This document shows, one piece after another, positions 51,817 through 59,957 of a stretch of DNA of 64,000 nt. Below the pieces are notes generated by a model that searched no databases, was not told the origin of the DNA, and saw only the letters and a list, made by a program, of their open reading frames with translations. Position numbers and translations under genes: made by a program. Source of the stretch: Streptomyces sp. RKAG290 (GTDB lineage: Bacteria; Actinomycetota; Actinomycetes; Streptomycetales; Streptomycetaceae); contig NZ_JAJOZC010000001.1 in the NCBI RefSeq assembly GCF_023701695.1, forward strand, positions 4,773,894 through 4,837,893, in the 5' to 3' direction. Each line of letters opens with the position of its first letter. Position 1 is the first letter of the stretch.

Positions 51817-52968
51817 GTGACACGCAGGACAGTGCGCATCGCCATGAACGGCGTCACAGGTCGCATGGGATACCGGCAGCACCTGGTGCGCTCGGTCCTC
51901 GCGATCCGCGAACAGGGCGGACTCGACCTCGGCGACGGCGACGTGCTGTGGCCCGAGCCGGTCCTCGTCGGCCGCCGCGCCCACGTGCTGGAGGAGCTCG
52001 CCGCGCGGCACGGTCTGACCGAGTGGTCGACCGACCTCGACGCGGTGCTCGCGGACGAGACCATCGACATCTACTTCGACGCCCAGGTCACCTCGGCCCG
52101 GGTCGAGGCGATCAAGAAGGCCGTCGCCGCCGGCAAGCACGTCTACACCGAGAAGCCCACCGCCACGGACCTCGACGGCGCCCTGGAGCTGGCCCGCCTC
52201 GCCCGGGACGCGGGGATCAAGCACGGGGTCGTCCAGGACAAGATCTTCCTGCCGGGCCTGCTGAAGCTGAAGCGACTCATCGACGGCGGCTTCTTCGGCG
52301 AGATCCTCTCGGTGCGCGGGGAGTTCGGCTACTGGGTCTTCGAAGGCGACTGGCAGGAGGCCCAGCGACCCTCCTGGAACTACCGCTCGGAGGACGGCGG
52401 CGGCATCGTCGTCGACATGTTCCCGCACTGGGAGTACGTCCTGCACGAGCTGTTCGGCCGGGTCACCACCGTCCAGGCCCACGTCCAGACGCACATCCCG
52501 CAGCGCTGGGACGAGCACGGCAAGCCCTACGCGGCCACCGCGGACGACGCCGCGTACGGCATCTTCCAGCTGGAGAGCGGCGCCGTCGCGCAGATCAACT
52601 CCTCCTGGACGGTCCGGGTCAACCGCGACGAGCTCGTCGAGTTCCAGGTCGACGGCACCCACGGCTCCGCCGTCGCCGGCCTGCGCAACTGCCGCGTCCA
52701 GCACCGCTCGGCCACCCCCAAGCCGGTGTGGAACCCCGACCTCCCGGTCACCGAGTCCTTCCGCGACCAGTGGCAGGAAGTCCCCGACAACGCCGTCTTC
52801 GACAACGGCTTCAAGGCCCAGTGGGAGCTGTTCCTCCGCCACATCGTGCTCGACGAGCCCTACAGCTGGGACCTGATGGCCGGCGCCCGCGGCGTCCAGC
52901 TCGCCGAGCTCGGCCTCAGGTCATCCGCCGAGGGCCGCCGCTTCGACGTCCCGGAGCTGAACCTGTGA
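51817..52968 (+). CDS. Gfo/Idh/MocA-family oxidoreductase
   Basis: 383 residues. NAD(P)-binding Rossmann start (VRIAMNGVTGRMGYRQH, a variant of GxGxxG), the family EKP motif as YTEKPTATDLDGAL, and a C-terminal dimer/substrate domain with GGGIVVDMFPHWEYVLHELFG. GTG 51817 follows GGAGGA. Probably oxidises or epimerises a sugar or cyclitol as first gene of an operon with DUF993 and a TIM-barrel isomerase. Substrate unknown. Confidence 0.92.
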   Translation: MTRRTVRIAMNGVTGRMGYRQHLVRSVLAIREQGGLDLGDGDVLWPEPVLVGRRAHVLEELAARHGLTEWSTDLDAVLADETIDIYFDAQVTSARVEAIKKAVAAGKHVYTEKPTATDLDGALELARLARDAGIKHGVVQDKIFLPGLLKLKRLIDGGFFGEILSVRGEFGYWVFEGDWQEAQRPSWNYRSEDGGGIVVDMFPHWEYVLHELFGRVTTVQAHVQTHIPQRWDEHGKPYAATADDAAYGIFQLESGAVAQINSSWTVRVNRDELVEFQVDGTHGSAVAGLRNCRVQHRSATPKPVWNPDLPVTESFRDQWQEVPDNAVFDNGFKAQWELFLRHIVLDEPYSWDLMAGARGVQLAELGLRSSAEGRRFDVPELNL

Positions 52969-53005
52969 CGCCGCGCCCCACCACCGTCGCACCGGAGCTG
53001 ACCCT

Positions 53006-54151
53006 GTGACCATCCACCTCCCGCAGGGGCGCTACGAGCCCCGCACCACCCCGCTGGACCTCGCCCCCGGCGGGGCGCCCCTCGCCTCCCGTACGGTCTT
53101 CTCCGCCGCCCATGTGGTCGCGGACCCGTACGCCGACATCAGCCCCGACTCGCCCGCCGCCGTCGACTGGGACGCCACCCTCGCCTTCCGCCGCCACCTC
53201 TGGTCCCACGGCCTCGGGGTCGCCGAGGCCATGGACACCGCCCAGCGCGGCATGGGCCTGGACTGGGCGGGCGCCGCCGAACTGATCCGCCGCTCGGCGG
53301 CCGAGGCCAGGTCCGTCGGCGGCGCGATCGCCTGCGGCGTCGGCACCGACCAGCTCCCCGCGGGCCCGGCCACGCTCGCCGAGGTGCGCGCCGCGTACGA
53401 GGAACAACTGGCCCTCGTCGAGGGGAGCGGGGCCCAGGCGATCCTGATGGCCTCCCGCGCACTCGCCGCCGCGGCGAACGGCCCGCAGGACTACCTGGAG
53501 ACCTACGCCCACCTGCTGCGCCAGGCCACCGAGCCGGTCGTCCTGCACTGGCTGGGCCCGATGTTCGACCCCGCGCTGGACGGCTACTGGGGCTCCGCCG
53601 ACCTCGATGCGGCCACCGACACCTTCCTCCAGGTCATCGCCGAACACCCGGACAAGGTCGACGGCATCAAGATCTCCCTCCTGGACGCGGAGCGCGAGAT
53701 CGACGTCCGCCGCCGCCTCCCGGGCGGGGTGCGCTGCTACACCGGCGACGACTTCAACTACCCGGAGCTGATCGCCGGCGACGACCGCGGCTTCAGCCAC
53801 GCACTGCTGGGCATCTTCGACCCGCTGGGCCCGCTGGCCGCGCACGCGGTACGGGTCCTCGACACGGGCGACGCCTTGGGGTTCCGTGAACTCCTCGACC
53901 CCACGGTCGAGTTGTCCCGGCACCTGTTCCGGACTCCGACCCGTTACTACAAGACGGGCGTGGTGTTCCTCGCCTGGCTGGCCGGTCACCAGGACCACTT
54001 CACGATGGTGGGCGGCCTGCAGTCGGCCCGCTCGCTGCCGCACCTGGCGAAGGCGTACGAACTGGCCGACCGGCTGGGCCTGTTCCCCGATCCGGAGCTG
54101 GCCGAAGCCCGGATGCGGGCCCTGCTCACCGTGCACGGAGGCGCCCGATGA
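53006..54151 (+). CDS. DUF993 (dihydrodipicolinate-synthase-like) protein
   Basis: 381 residues, predicted TIM barrel of the DUF993 group. Blocks: LASRTVFSAAHVVADPYAD, AEAMDTAQRGMGLDW, VVLHWLGPMFDPALDGYWG, DGIKISLLDAEREI (the Lys is a candidate Schiff-base residue) and TGDDFNYPELIAGD. GTG 53006. The 15-bp end of the previous gene (CGGAGCTGA-n-CCTGTGA) is repeated just before this start. The stop overlaps the next ATG (ATGA). Likely an aldolase- or lyase-type step on a keto-sugar; no activity is established to my knowledge. Confidence 0.85.
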   Translation: MTIHLPQGRYEPRTTPLDLAPGGAPLASRTVFSAAHVVADPYADISPDSPAAVDWDATLAFRRHLWSHGLGVAEAMDTAQRGMGLDWAGAAELIRRSAAEARSVGGAIACGVGTDQLPAGPATLAEVRAAYEEQLALVEGSGAQAILMASRALAAAANGPQDYLETYAHLLRQATEPVVLHWLGPMFDPALDGYWGSADLDAATDTFLQVIAEHPDKVDGIKISLLDAEREIDVRRRLPGGVRCYTGDDFNYPELIAGDDRGFSHALLGIFDPLGPLAAHAVRVLDTGDALGFRELLDPTVELSRHLFRTPTRYYKTGVVFLAWLAGHQDHFTMVGGLQSARSLPHLAKAYELADRLGLFPDPELAEARMRALLTVHGGAR

Positions 54152-54981
54152 CGAACGACCTCTCCCGGCTCTCCCTCAACCAGGAGACCATCAAGCAGTG
54201 GTCGCTGCCCGAGCTCGCCGAGGGCTGCGTGAAGGCGGGCATCGGCCAGGTCGGTCTGTGGCGGGGACCCGTCCAGGAGTACGGGGTGGAGGCGACAGCC
54301 CGCCTCCTCTCCGACTCCGGCCTGTCCGTCACCAGCCTCTGCCGGGGCGGCTTCCTCACCGCACTCGACCCGGCCGAGCGGGCCCGCGCCCTGGACGACA
54401 ACCGTGCGGCGCTCGACGAGGCGGCCGGCCTGTCCACCGACACCCTGGTCCTGGTCTCGGGCGGCCTCCCGGAGGGCAGCAAGGACCTGTACGGCGCCCG
54501 CGAACGCATCGCGGACGCGCTGGCCGAACTGGCCCCCTACGCAGCCGAACGAGGCGTACGCCTGGCCATCGAACCGCTGCACCCGATGTTCGCCTCGGAC
54601 CGCTGCGTCGTGTCCACCCTGTCCCAGGCCCTGGACCTTGCGGAACGCTTCCCCGCCGAGCAGGTCGGAGTGGTCGTCGACACCTACCACCTCTGGTGGG
54701 ACGACCAGGTGCCCGCCCAGATCGCCAGGGCGGGTGCGGGCGGCCGGATCCACAGCTTCCAGCTCGCCGACTGGATCACCCCGCTCCCGGCGGGAGTCCT
54801 GGTCGGGCGCGGTCAACTCGGGGACGGCAGCGTGGACTTCCGCGCCTTCCGGACGGCGGTCGAGGCCACCGGTTTCGACGGTCCCATCGAGGTGGAGATC
54901 TTCAACGAGGACCTCTGGGCACGCGACGGTGCCGAGGTGCTGGCCGAGGTCGCCGCCCGGTACCTGGAGCACGCCTGCTGA
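54148..54981 (+). CDS. Sugar phosphate isomerase/epimerase-like TIM barrel
   Basis: 277 residues of the AP-endonuclease-2/xylose-isomerase-like fold. Candidate metal ligands are visible in RLAIEPLHPMFASDRC, VGVVVDTYHLWWD, IHSFQLADWITP and GPIEVEIFNEDLW. ATG 54148 overlaps the DUF993 stop. With the oxidoreductase it forms a three-gene operon under LacI control. Likely isomerase or epimerase of the oxidised sugar; substrate unknown. Confidence 0.9.
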   Translation: MTNDLSRLSLNQETIKQWSLPELAEGCVKAGIGQVGLWRGPVQEYGVEATARLLSDSGLSVTSLCRGGFLTALDPAERARALDDNRAALDEAAGLSTDTLVLVSGGLPEGSKDLYGARERIADALAELAPYAAERGVRLAIEPLHPMFASDRCVVSTLSQALDLAERFPAEQVGVVVDTYHLWWDDQVPAQIARAGAGGRIHSFQLADWITPLPAGVLVGRGQLGDGSVDFRAFRTAVEATGFDGPIEVEIFNEDLWARDGAEVLAEVAARYLEHAC

Positions 54982-55130
54982 ACCCGTGACCCGGCCGCCC
55001 AGGCAGCTGAGGCAAAGAGATTGCCAAGACGTACAACCCTTGAGCATCCTGCCGGGTCACCTCTGTCGTCGGAACGCTTCCGGGGGGATCCGGGGGGATC
55101 GGGAAGCTCCGACGGGAGGGGAAAGCGAGT

Positions 55131-55160
55131 GGGGTCCGGTCGAGAGACCGGGCCCCGTTT
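55131..55160. terminator. Terminator after sugar operon
   Basis: GGGGTCCGGTC (55131-55141) pairs with GACCGGGCCCC (55146-55156) over a GAGA loop (one G-U) and is followed by GTTT. It serves the plus-strand operon and possibly the convergent DUF937 gene. Confidence 0.8.
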
Positions 55161-55212
55161 CGCCTTCCGGGCAGCGCCGGCCGCGGCGATTCTGAGACGA
55201 GCCGCGTACGCG

Positions 55213-55563
55213 CTACTTCTTACGGGAGGACCGTTTCGCCAGAGCCGCGAGGACCAGCGGCAGCAGCAGCTCGACCCCGCGCTTGACCGTGGCCGGGGGC
55301 AGCCCGGTCCGCTTGGCCACGGCGCCGGCCACCGGGCCGCTCAGCTTGCCGAGCACCCCGCCCGCGAGCCCGCCGCCGAGCGTGGCCACCCCGGTCAGCG
55401 GAGGCTCCTCCGCCGGCACGGGCGCCTCCTCGGTGGCGGTGACCGTCTCACCGACAAACCGCTGCGCGCCCTCCGTGTCCGTGTCCAGCACCCGGGCGAC
55501 CTCGTGGAGACCGTCGTCGCCCAGCTCGTTCAGAACGTCCTTCTGCGTGGATTCGTCGCTCAT
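55213..55563 (-). CDS. DUF937 family protein
   Basis: 116 residues. An acidic N-terminal helix part (QKDVLNELGDDGLHEVARVL), a Gly-rich middle (GGGLAGGVLGKLSGPVAGAVA) and the DUF937 end (GLPPATVKRGVELLLPLVLAAL), followed by a Lys/Arg tail. ATG at 55561-55563. Small cytosolic protein family with no firm function; a YidB-like assembly role has been suggested for relatives. Divergent from the helicase gene. Confidence 0.8.
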   Translation of the reverse strand: MSDESTQKDVLNELGDDGLHEVARVLDTDTEGAQRFVGETVTATEEAPVPAEEPPLTGVATLGGGLAGGVLGKLSGPVAGAVAKRTGLPPATVKRGVELLLPLVLAALAKRSSRKK

Positions 55564-55712
55564 ACGAAGCACGCTACGACGCCCGCCCGATGCCGGCATT
55601 CCGGCGTGTCGGGCGTCCTGGATCCGGCTCCCGTGAAAGCCCGGCGGCACCGGACCCGGGCAGGCTCCCTCTTCCGGGCACGCTGTCGGCGCTGCCCGGT
55701 ACCGTCTCCGGC

Positions 55713-58031
55713 ATGTCCACCACGTCCACCACGCCGAACATGGCCGTCCTCGAAGGCGTGCTTGAGCGGATCACGTACGCCAACGAGGAGAACGGGTACA
55801 CGGTCGCGCGCGTCGACACCGGGCGCGGTGCCAACGATCTGCTGACCGTGGTCGGTTCACTGCTCGGCGCGCAGCCCGGTGAGTCGCTGCGGATGGAGGG
55901 GCGCTGGGGCTCGCACTCGCAGTACGGCAAGCAGTTCACCGTCGAGAACTACACGACGATCCTCCCCGCCACCATCCAGGGCATCCGCCGCTACCTCGGC
56001 TCCGGGCTGATCAAGGGCATCGGCCCGGTCATGGCCGACCGGATCACCACCCACTTCGGCGTCGACACCCTCGACATCATCGAGCAGCAGCCGAAGCGGC
56101 TCGTCGAGGTGCCCGGGCTCGGCCCGAAGCGGACGAAGATGATCGCCGCGGCCTGGGAGGAGCAGAAGGCGATCAAGGAGGTCATGGTCTTCCTCCAGGG
56201 CGTCGGCGTCTCGACCTCGATCGCGGTGCGCATCTACAAGAAGTACGAGGACGCCTCGATCTCCGTCGTGAAGAACCAGCCCTACCGGCTGGCCGCCGAC
56301 GTCTGGGGCATCGGCTTCCTCACCGCCGACAAGATCGCCCAGGCGGTCGGCATCCCGCACGACAGCCCGGAGCGGGTCAAGGCCGGACTCCAGTACGCGC
56401 TGTCGCAGTCCACCGACCAGGGCAACTGCTTCCTCCCTGAGGAGCGGCTGATCGCGGACGCGGTGAAGCTGCTCCAGGTGGACACCGGCCTGGTCATCGA
56501 GTGCCTCGCCGAGCTGGCCGATGAGCCGGAGGGCGTCGTACGGGAGAAGGTGCCGTCACCCGAGGGCGGTGAACCCGTCACGGCCGTGTACCTGGTGCCC
56601 TTCCACCGCGCCGAGATCTCCCTCGCCGCCCAGGTACGGCGGCTGTTGCGGACGCCCGAGGAACGGATGCCGGCCTTCGGGGACGTGGACTGGGACAAGG
56701 CGCTGAAGTGGCTCGCGGGGCGTACCGGCGCGAAGCTGGCGCCCGAGCAGGAGGCCGCGGTGCGGCTCGCGCTCAGCCGGAAGGTCGCCGTACTGACCGG
56801 TGGGCCCGGCTGCGGGAAGTCGTTCACCGTCCGGTCCATCGTGGAGCTGGCACGGGCCAAGAAGGCCAAGGTGGTGCTGGCCGCGCCCACCGGCCGGGCG
56901 GCCAAGCGGCTCTCCGAGCTGACCGGGGCCGAGGCCTCCACCGTGCACCGGCTGCTCGAACTGAAGCCGGGCGGCGACGCGGCGTACGACCGGGACCGTC
57001 CGCTGGACGCCGATCTGGTCGTCGTCGACGAGGCGTCGATGCTCGATCTGCTGCTCGCCAACAAGCTGGTCAAGGCGGTGGCACCCGGTGCCCATCTGCT
57101 GCTCGTGGGAGATGTGGACCAGCTGCCGTCGGTCGGTGCGGGGGAGGTGCTGCGGGATCTGCTCGCCGACGGCGGACCCGTCCCGGCGGTCCGGCTGACC
57201 ACCATCTTCCGTCAGGCCCAGCAGTCCGGCGTCGTCACCAACGCCCACCGGATCAACTCCGGCGTACCGCCCCTCACCCAGGGGCTCAGCGACTTCTTCC
57301 TCTTCGTGGAGGACGAGACGGAGGACGCCGGGGTGCTCGCGGTGGACGTGGCGGCCCGCCGCATCCCCGCCAAGTTCGGTCTGAACCCCCGCCGTGACGT
57401 GCAGGTACTCGCACCCATGCACCGCGGGCCGGCCGGGGCCGGCCATCTCAACGGCCTGCTCCAGCAGGCCATCACACCCGCCCGCCCCGGCCTGCCCGAG
57501 AAGCGGTTCGGCGGCCGGGTCTTCCGGGTCGGCGACAAGGTCACCCAGATCCGCAACAACTACGACAAGGGCGAGAACGGCGTCTTCAACGGCACGGTCG
57601 GCGTCGTCACCGCCCTCGACCCGGACGAGCAGAAGCTGACCGTTCTCACGGACGAGGACGAGGAGATCAGCTACGACTTCGACGAGCTCGACGAGCTGGC
57701 CCACGCGTACGCCATGACGATCCACCGCTCCCAGGGCAGCGAGTACCCGGCCGTCGTCATTCCGGTCACGAAGAGCGCCTGGATGATGCTCCAGCGGAAC
57801 CTGCTGTACACGGCCGTGACGAGGGCCAAGAAGCTCGTCGTGCTGGTCGGGTCCCGGCAGGCGATCGGCCAGGCGGTCCGCACGGTTTCCGCAGGCAGAC
57901 GCTGTACGGCGCTGGATTACCGGCTGCGAGGCGGGGCGGAAGGAGGATCCGTCGAAAAAATGATCGATCAAATCGGTGGGAAACATCACGGAGGTCTTCC
58001 GGAACCGGAGTCAAGGGGGCAGGATGCTTAA
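55713..58031 (+). CDS. recD2: RecD2-like SF1B DNA helicase
   Basis: 772 residues. N-terminal OB/HhH region (LGSGLIKGIGPVMADRITTHF; VPGLGPKRTKMI) followed by RecA-like domains with Walker A GGPGCGKSF, Walker B VVVDEASMLD, motif III GDVDQLPSVG and the C-terminal UvrD-like motif AMTIHRSQGSEYPAV. This is the RecB/C-independent 5'-3' helicase of the RecD2/TraA type. ATG 55713 (MSTTSTTPNM) was chosen just before the OB domain; a second ATG at 55740 is possible. Probably acts in replication-fork or mismatch-linked repair. Confidence 0.95.
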   Translation: MSTTSTTPNMAVLEGVLERITYANEENGYTVARVDTGRGANDLLTVVGSLLGAQPGESLRMEGRWGSHSQYGKQFTVENYTTILPATIQGIRRYLGSGLIKGIGPVMADRITTHFGVDTLDIIEQQPKRLVEVPGLGPKRTKMIAAAWEEQKAIKEVMVFLQGVGVSTSIAVRIYKKYEDASISVVKNQPYRLAADVWGIGFLTADKIAQAVGIPHDSPERVKAGLQYALSQSTDQGNCFLPEERLIADAVKLLQVDTGLVIECLAELADEPEGVVREKVPSPEGGEPVTAVYLVPFHRAEISLAAQVRRLLRTPEERMPAFGDVDWDKALKWLAGRTGAKLAPEQEAAVRLALSRKVAVLTGGPGCGKSFTVRSIVELARAKKAKVVLAAPTGRAAKRLSELTGAEASTVHRLLELKPGGDAAYDRDRPLDADLVVVDEASMLDLLLANKLVKAVAPGAHLLLVGDVDQLPSVGAGEVLRDLLADGGPVPAVRLTTIFRQAQQSGVVTNAHRINSGVPPLTQGLSDFFLFVEDETEDAGVLAVDVAARRIPAKFGLNPRRDVQVLAPMHRGPAGAGHLNGLLQQAITPARPGLPEKRFGGRVFRVGDKVTQIRNNYDKGENGVFNGTVGVVTALDPDEQKLTVLTDEDEEISYDFDELDELAHAYAMTIHRSQGSEYPAVVIPVTKSAWMMLQRNLLYTAVTRAKKLVVLVGSRQAIGQAVRTVSAGRRCTALDYRLRGGAEGGSVEKMIDQIGGKHHGGLPEPESRGQDA

Positions 58032-58032
58032 G

Positions 58033-58055
58033 TTGGCGGCACTCAGTGCCGCCAA
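58033..58055. terminator. Hairpin between helicase and citA
   Basis: TTGGCGGCAC (58033-58042) pairs perfectly with GTGCCGCCAA (58046-58055) over a 3-nt loop, 2 bp after the helicase stop. Terminator for recD2, or a 5' element of citA. Confidence 0.65.
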
Positions 58056-58160
58056 TAGGTCCAATGGACGACCCCGAGTGCACTCTCCTGAGCCAAATGG
58101 GGGAGGGTGGAGACAGTCAGGGAACCTCGAAGAAGAGGCACTACGTCGGTGAGGGATGAC

Positions 58161-59450
58161 GTGAGCGACAACTCTGTAGTACTGCGGTACGGCGATGACG
58201 AGTACACCTACCCGGTGATCGACAGCACCGTCGGCGACAAGGGCTTCGACATCGGGAAGCTCCGGGCGAACACCGGTCTGGTGACGCTGGACAGCGGATA
58301 CGGCAACACCGCTGCCTATAAATCGGCCATCACCTATCTCGATGGCGAGCAGGGCATCCTGCGGTACCGCGGCTACCCGATCGAGCAGCTCGCCGAGCAA
58401 TCGACGTTCCTCGAGGTCGCGTACACGCTCATCAACGGTGAGCTCCCGAAGGTCGACGAACTGTCGGCCTTCAAGAACGAGATCACCCAGCACACGCTGC
58501 TGCACGAGGACGTCAAGCGGTTCTTCGACGGCTTCCCGCGCGATGCCCACCCGATGGCCATGCTGTCCTCGGTCGTGAGCGCGCTGTCCACGTTCTACCA
58601 GGACAGCCACAACCCGTTCGACGAGGAGCAGCGTCACCTCTCGACGATCCGGCTGCTGGCCAAGCTGCCGACCATCGCGGCGTACGCGTACAAGAAGTCG
58701 ATCGGTCACCCGTTCGTCTACCCGCGCAACGACCTCGGTTACGTCGAGAACTTCCTGCGCATGACCTTCTCGGTCCCCGCGCAGGAGTACGTGCCCGACC
58801 CGGTCGTCGTCTCGGCGCTGGAGAAGCTGCTCATCCTGCACGCGGACCACGAGCAGAACTGTTCGACCTCCACCGTGCGTCTGGTCGGCTCCTCGCAGGC
58901 GAACATGTTCGCCTCGATCTCCGCCGGCATCTCGGCGCTGTGGGGTCCCCTGCACGGTGGCGCCAACCAGTCGGTGCTGGAGATGCTCGAGGGCATCCAG
59001 GCCAACGGCGGCGACGTCGACTCCTTCATCCACAAGGTGAAGAACAAGGAGGACGGCGTCCGCCTGATGGGCTTCGGCCACCGGGTGTACAAGTCCTTCG
59101 ACCCGCGCGCCAAGATCATCAAGGCCGCGGCCCACGATGTGCTGTCCTCGCTCGGCAAGTCCGACGAGCTGCTCGACATCGCGCTCAAGCTGGAGGAGCA
59201 CGCGCTCTCCGACGAGTACTTCGTCTCGCGCAACCTCTACCCCAACGTGGACTTCTACACCGGTCTCATCTACCGGGCCATGGGCTTCCCGAGCGAGATG
59301 TTCACGGTGCTCTTCGCGATCGGCCGGCTTCCGGGCTGGATCGCCCAGTGGCACGAGATGATCAAGGAGCCGGGTTCCCGCATCGGCCGCCCGCGCCAGA
59401 TCTACACCGGCGAGGTCCTGCGCGACTTCGTCCCGGTCGAGGGCCGCTGA
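58161..59450 (+). CDS. citA: Citrate synthase
   Basis: 429 residues, the size of S. coelicolor CitA. Condenses acetyl-CoA and oxaloacetate. Active-site regions: WGPLHGGANQSVLEM, GFGHRVYKSFDPRA (catalytic His) and YPNVDFYTGLIYRAMGFP (catalytic Asp). GTG 58161 (VSDNSVVLRYGDDEY) has GAGGGA upstream and gives the normal family length; an ATG 54 bp earlier is less likely. Monocistronic, with a strong hairpin after it. Loss of this gene in S. coelicolor blocks development. Confidence 0.96.
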   Translation: MSDNSVVLRYGDDEYTYPVIDSTVGDKGFDIGKLRANTGLVTLDSGYGNTAAYKSAITYLDGEQGILRYRGYPIEQLAEQSTFLEVAYTLINGELPKVDELSAFKNEITQHTLLHEDVKRFFDGFPRDAHPMAMLSSVVSALSTFYQDSHNPFDEEQRHLSTIRLLAKLPTIAAYAYKKSIGHPFVYPRNDLGYVENFLRMTFSVPAQEYVPDPVVVSALEKLLILHADHEQNCSTSTVRLVGSSQANMFASISAGISALWGPLHGGANQSVLEMLEGIQANGGDVDSFIHKVKNKEDGVRLMGFGHRVYKSFDPRAKIIKAAAHDVLSSLGKSDELLDIALKLEEHALSDEYFVSRNLYPNVDFYTGLIYRAMGFPSEMFTVLFAIGRLPGWIAQWHEMIKEPGSRIGRPRQIYTGEVLRDFVPVEGR

Positions 59451-59500
59451 GCCCCCGCACCACCCCTGCGCCGCCCCGGGCCACTTCGGCCGGTTGCCTT

Positions 59501-59545
59501 CGCCCCGACTGCCGCGCTTTCGCACAGAGCGCGGCGGCAGGGGCG
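59501..59545 (+). terminator. citA terminator
   Basis: CGCCCC (59501-59506) with GGGGCG (59540-59545) and CTGCCGCGCT (59509-59518) with AGCGCGGCGGCAG (59528-59540) form a long interrupted stem, followed by ATTTG. 50 bp after the citA stop. Confidence 0.75.
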
Positions 59546-59588
59546 ATTTGCTTGTGCCCGCTCGTCCCGGACGCCTCCGGACATGCGA

Positions 59589-59636
59589 GAAGCGCCTCGC
59601 CATCGATCCCCCCACGGGCCGACAGCGAGGCGCTTC
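59589..59636. terminator. Second hairpin after citA
   Basis: GAAGCGCCTCGC (59589-59600) and GCGAGGCGCTTC (59625-59636) form a perfect 12-bp stem with a 24-nt loop. Possibly serves the opposing copA transcript. Confidence 0.65.
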
Positions 59637-59957
59637 CCATATCCCGGAGCGGATTCCCCCCACGGGATCCGGCCGGGCGTTCAGTGGGAGCCGAAGCTCC
59701 TGGGTGTTCCTCGGTACTGCGTGTCCTGCGCTTCTCCTCGTACTGCCTTCCTGCCTGCGGTCTGCCGGGGTACGTACCGACGGGAGGGCCGCTCAAAGCT
59801 CCCCGGTGCACGTGCCCCGGCCAACGCTTGCCCGGAGTGTCCCCCAAGACCCTCCGTCGGATGTCCCCCAAGACACCCTTGGCATCGCACTCTAAGACTC
59901 GCGGACCCACCGAATGGTTACCCCAAAAACAGTGTGATCTAAATCTCATTGTGGAAA

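Larger units (their letters stand above)
59451..59957. other. Intergenic region with two strong hairpins, no gene seen
   Basis: 507 bp between citA and convergent copA. It holds two terminators, then about 320 bp with short direct repeats (TGTCCCCCAAGAC twice near 59838-59873) and an AT-richer end. Open frames are Pro/Arg-rich noise. Confidence 0.6.
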
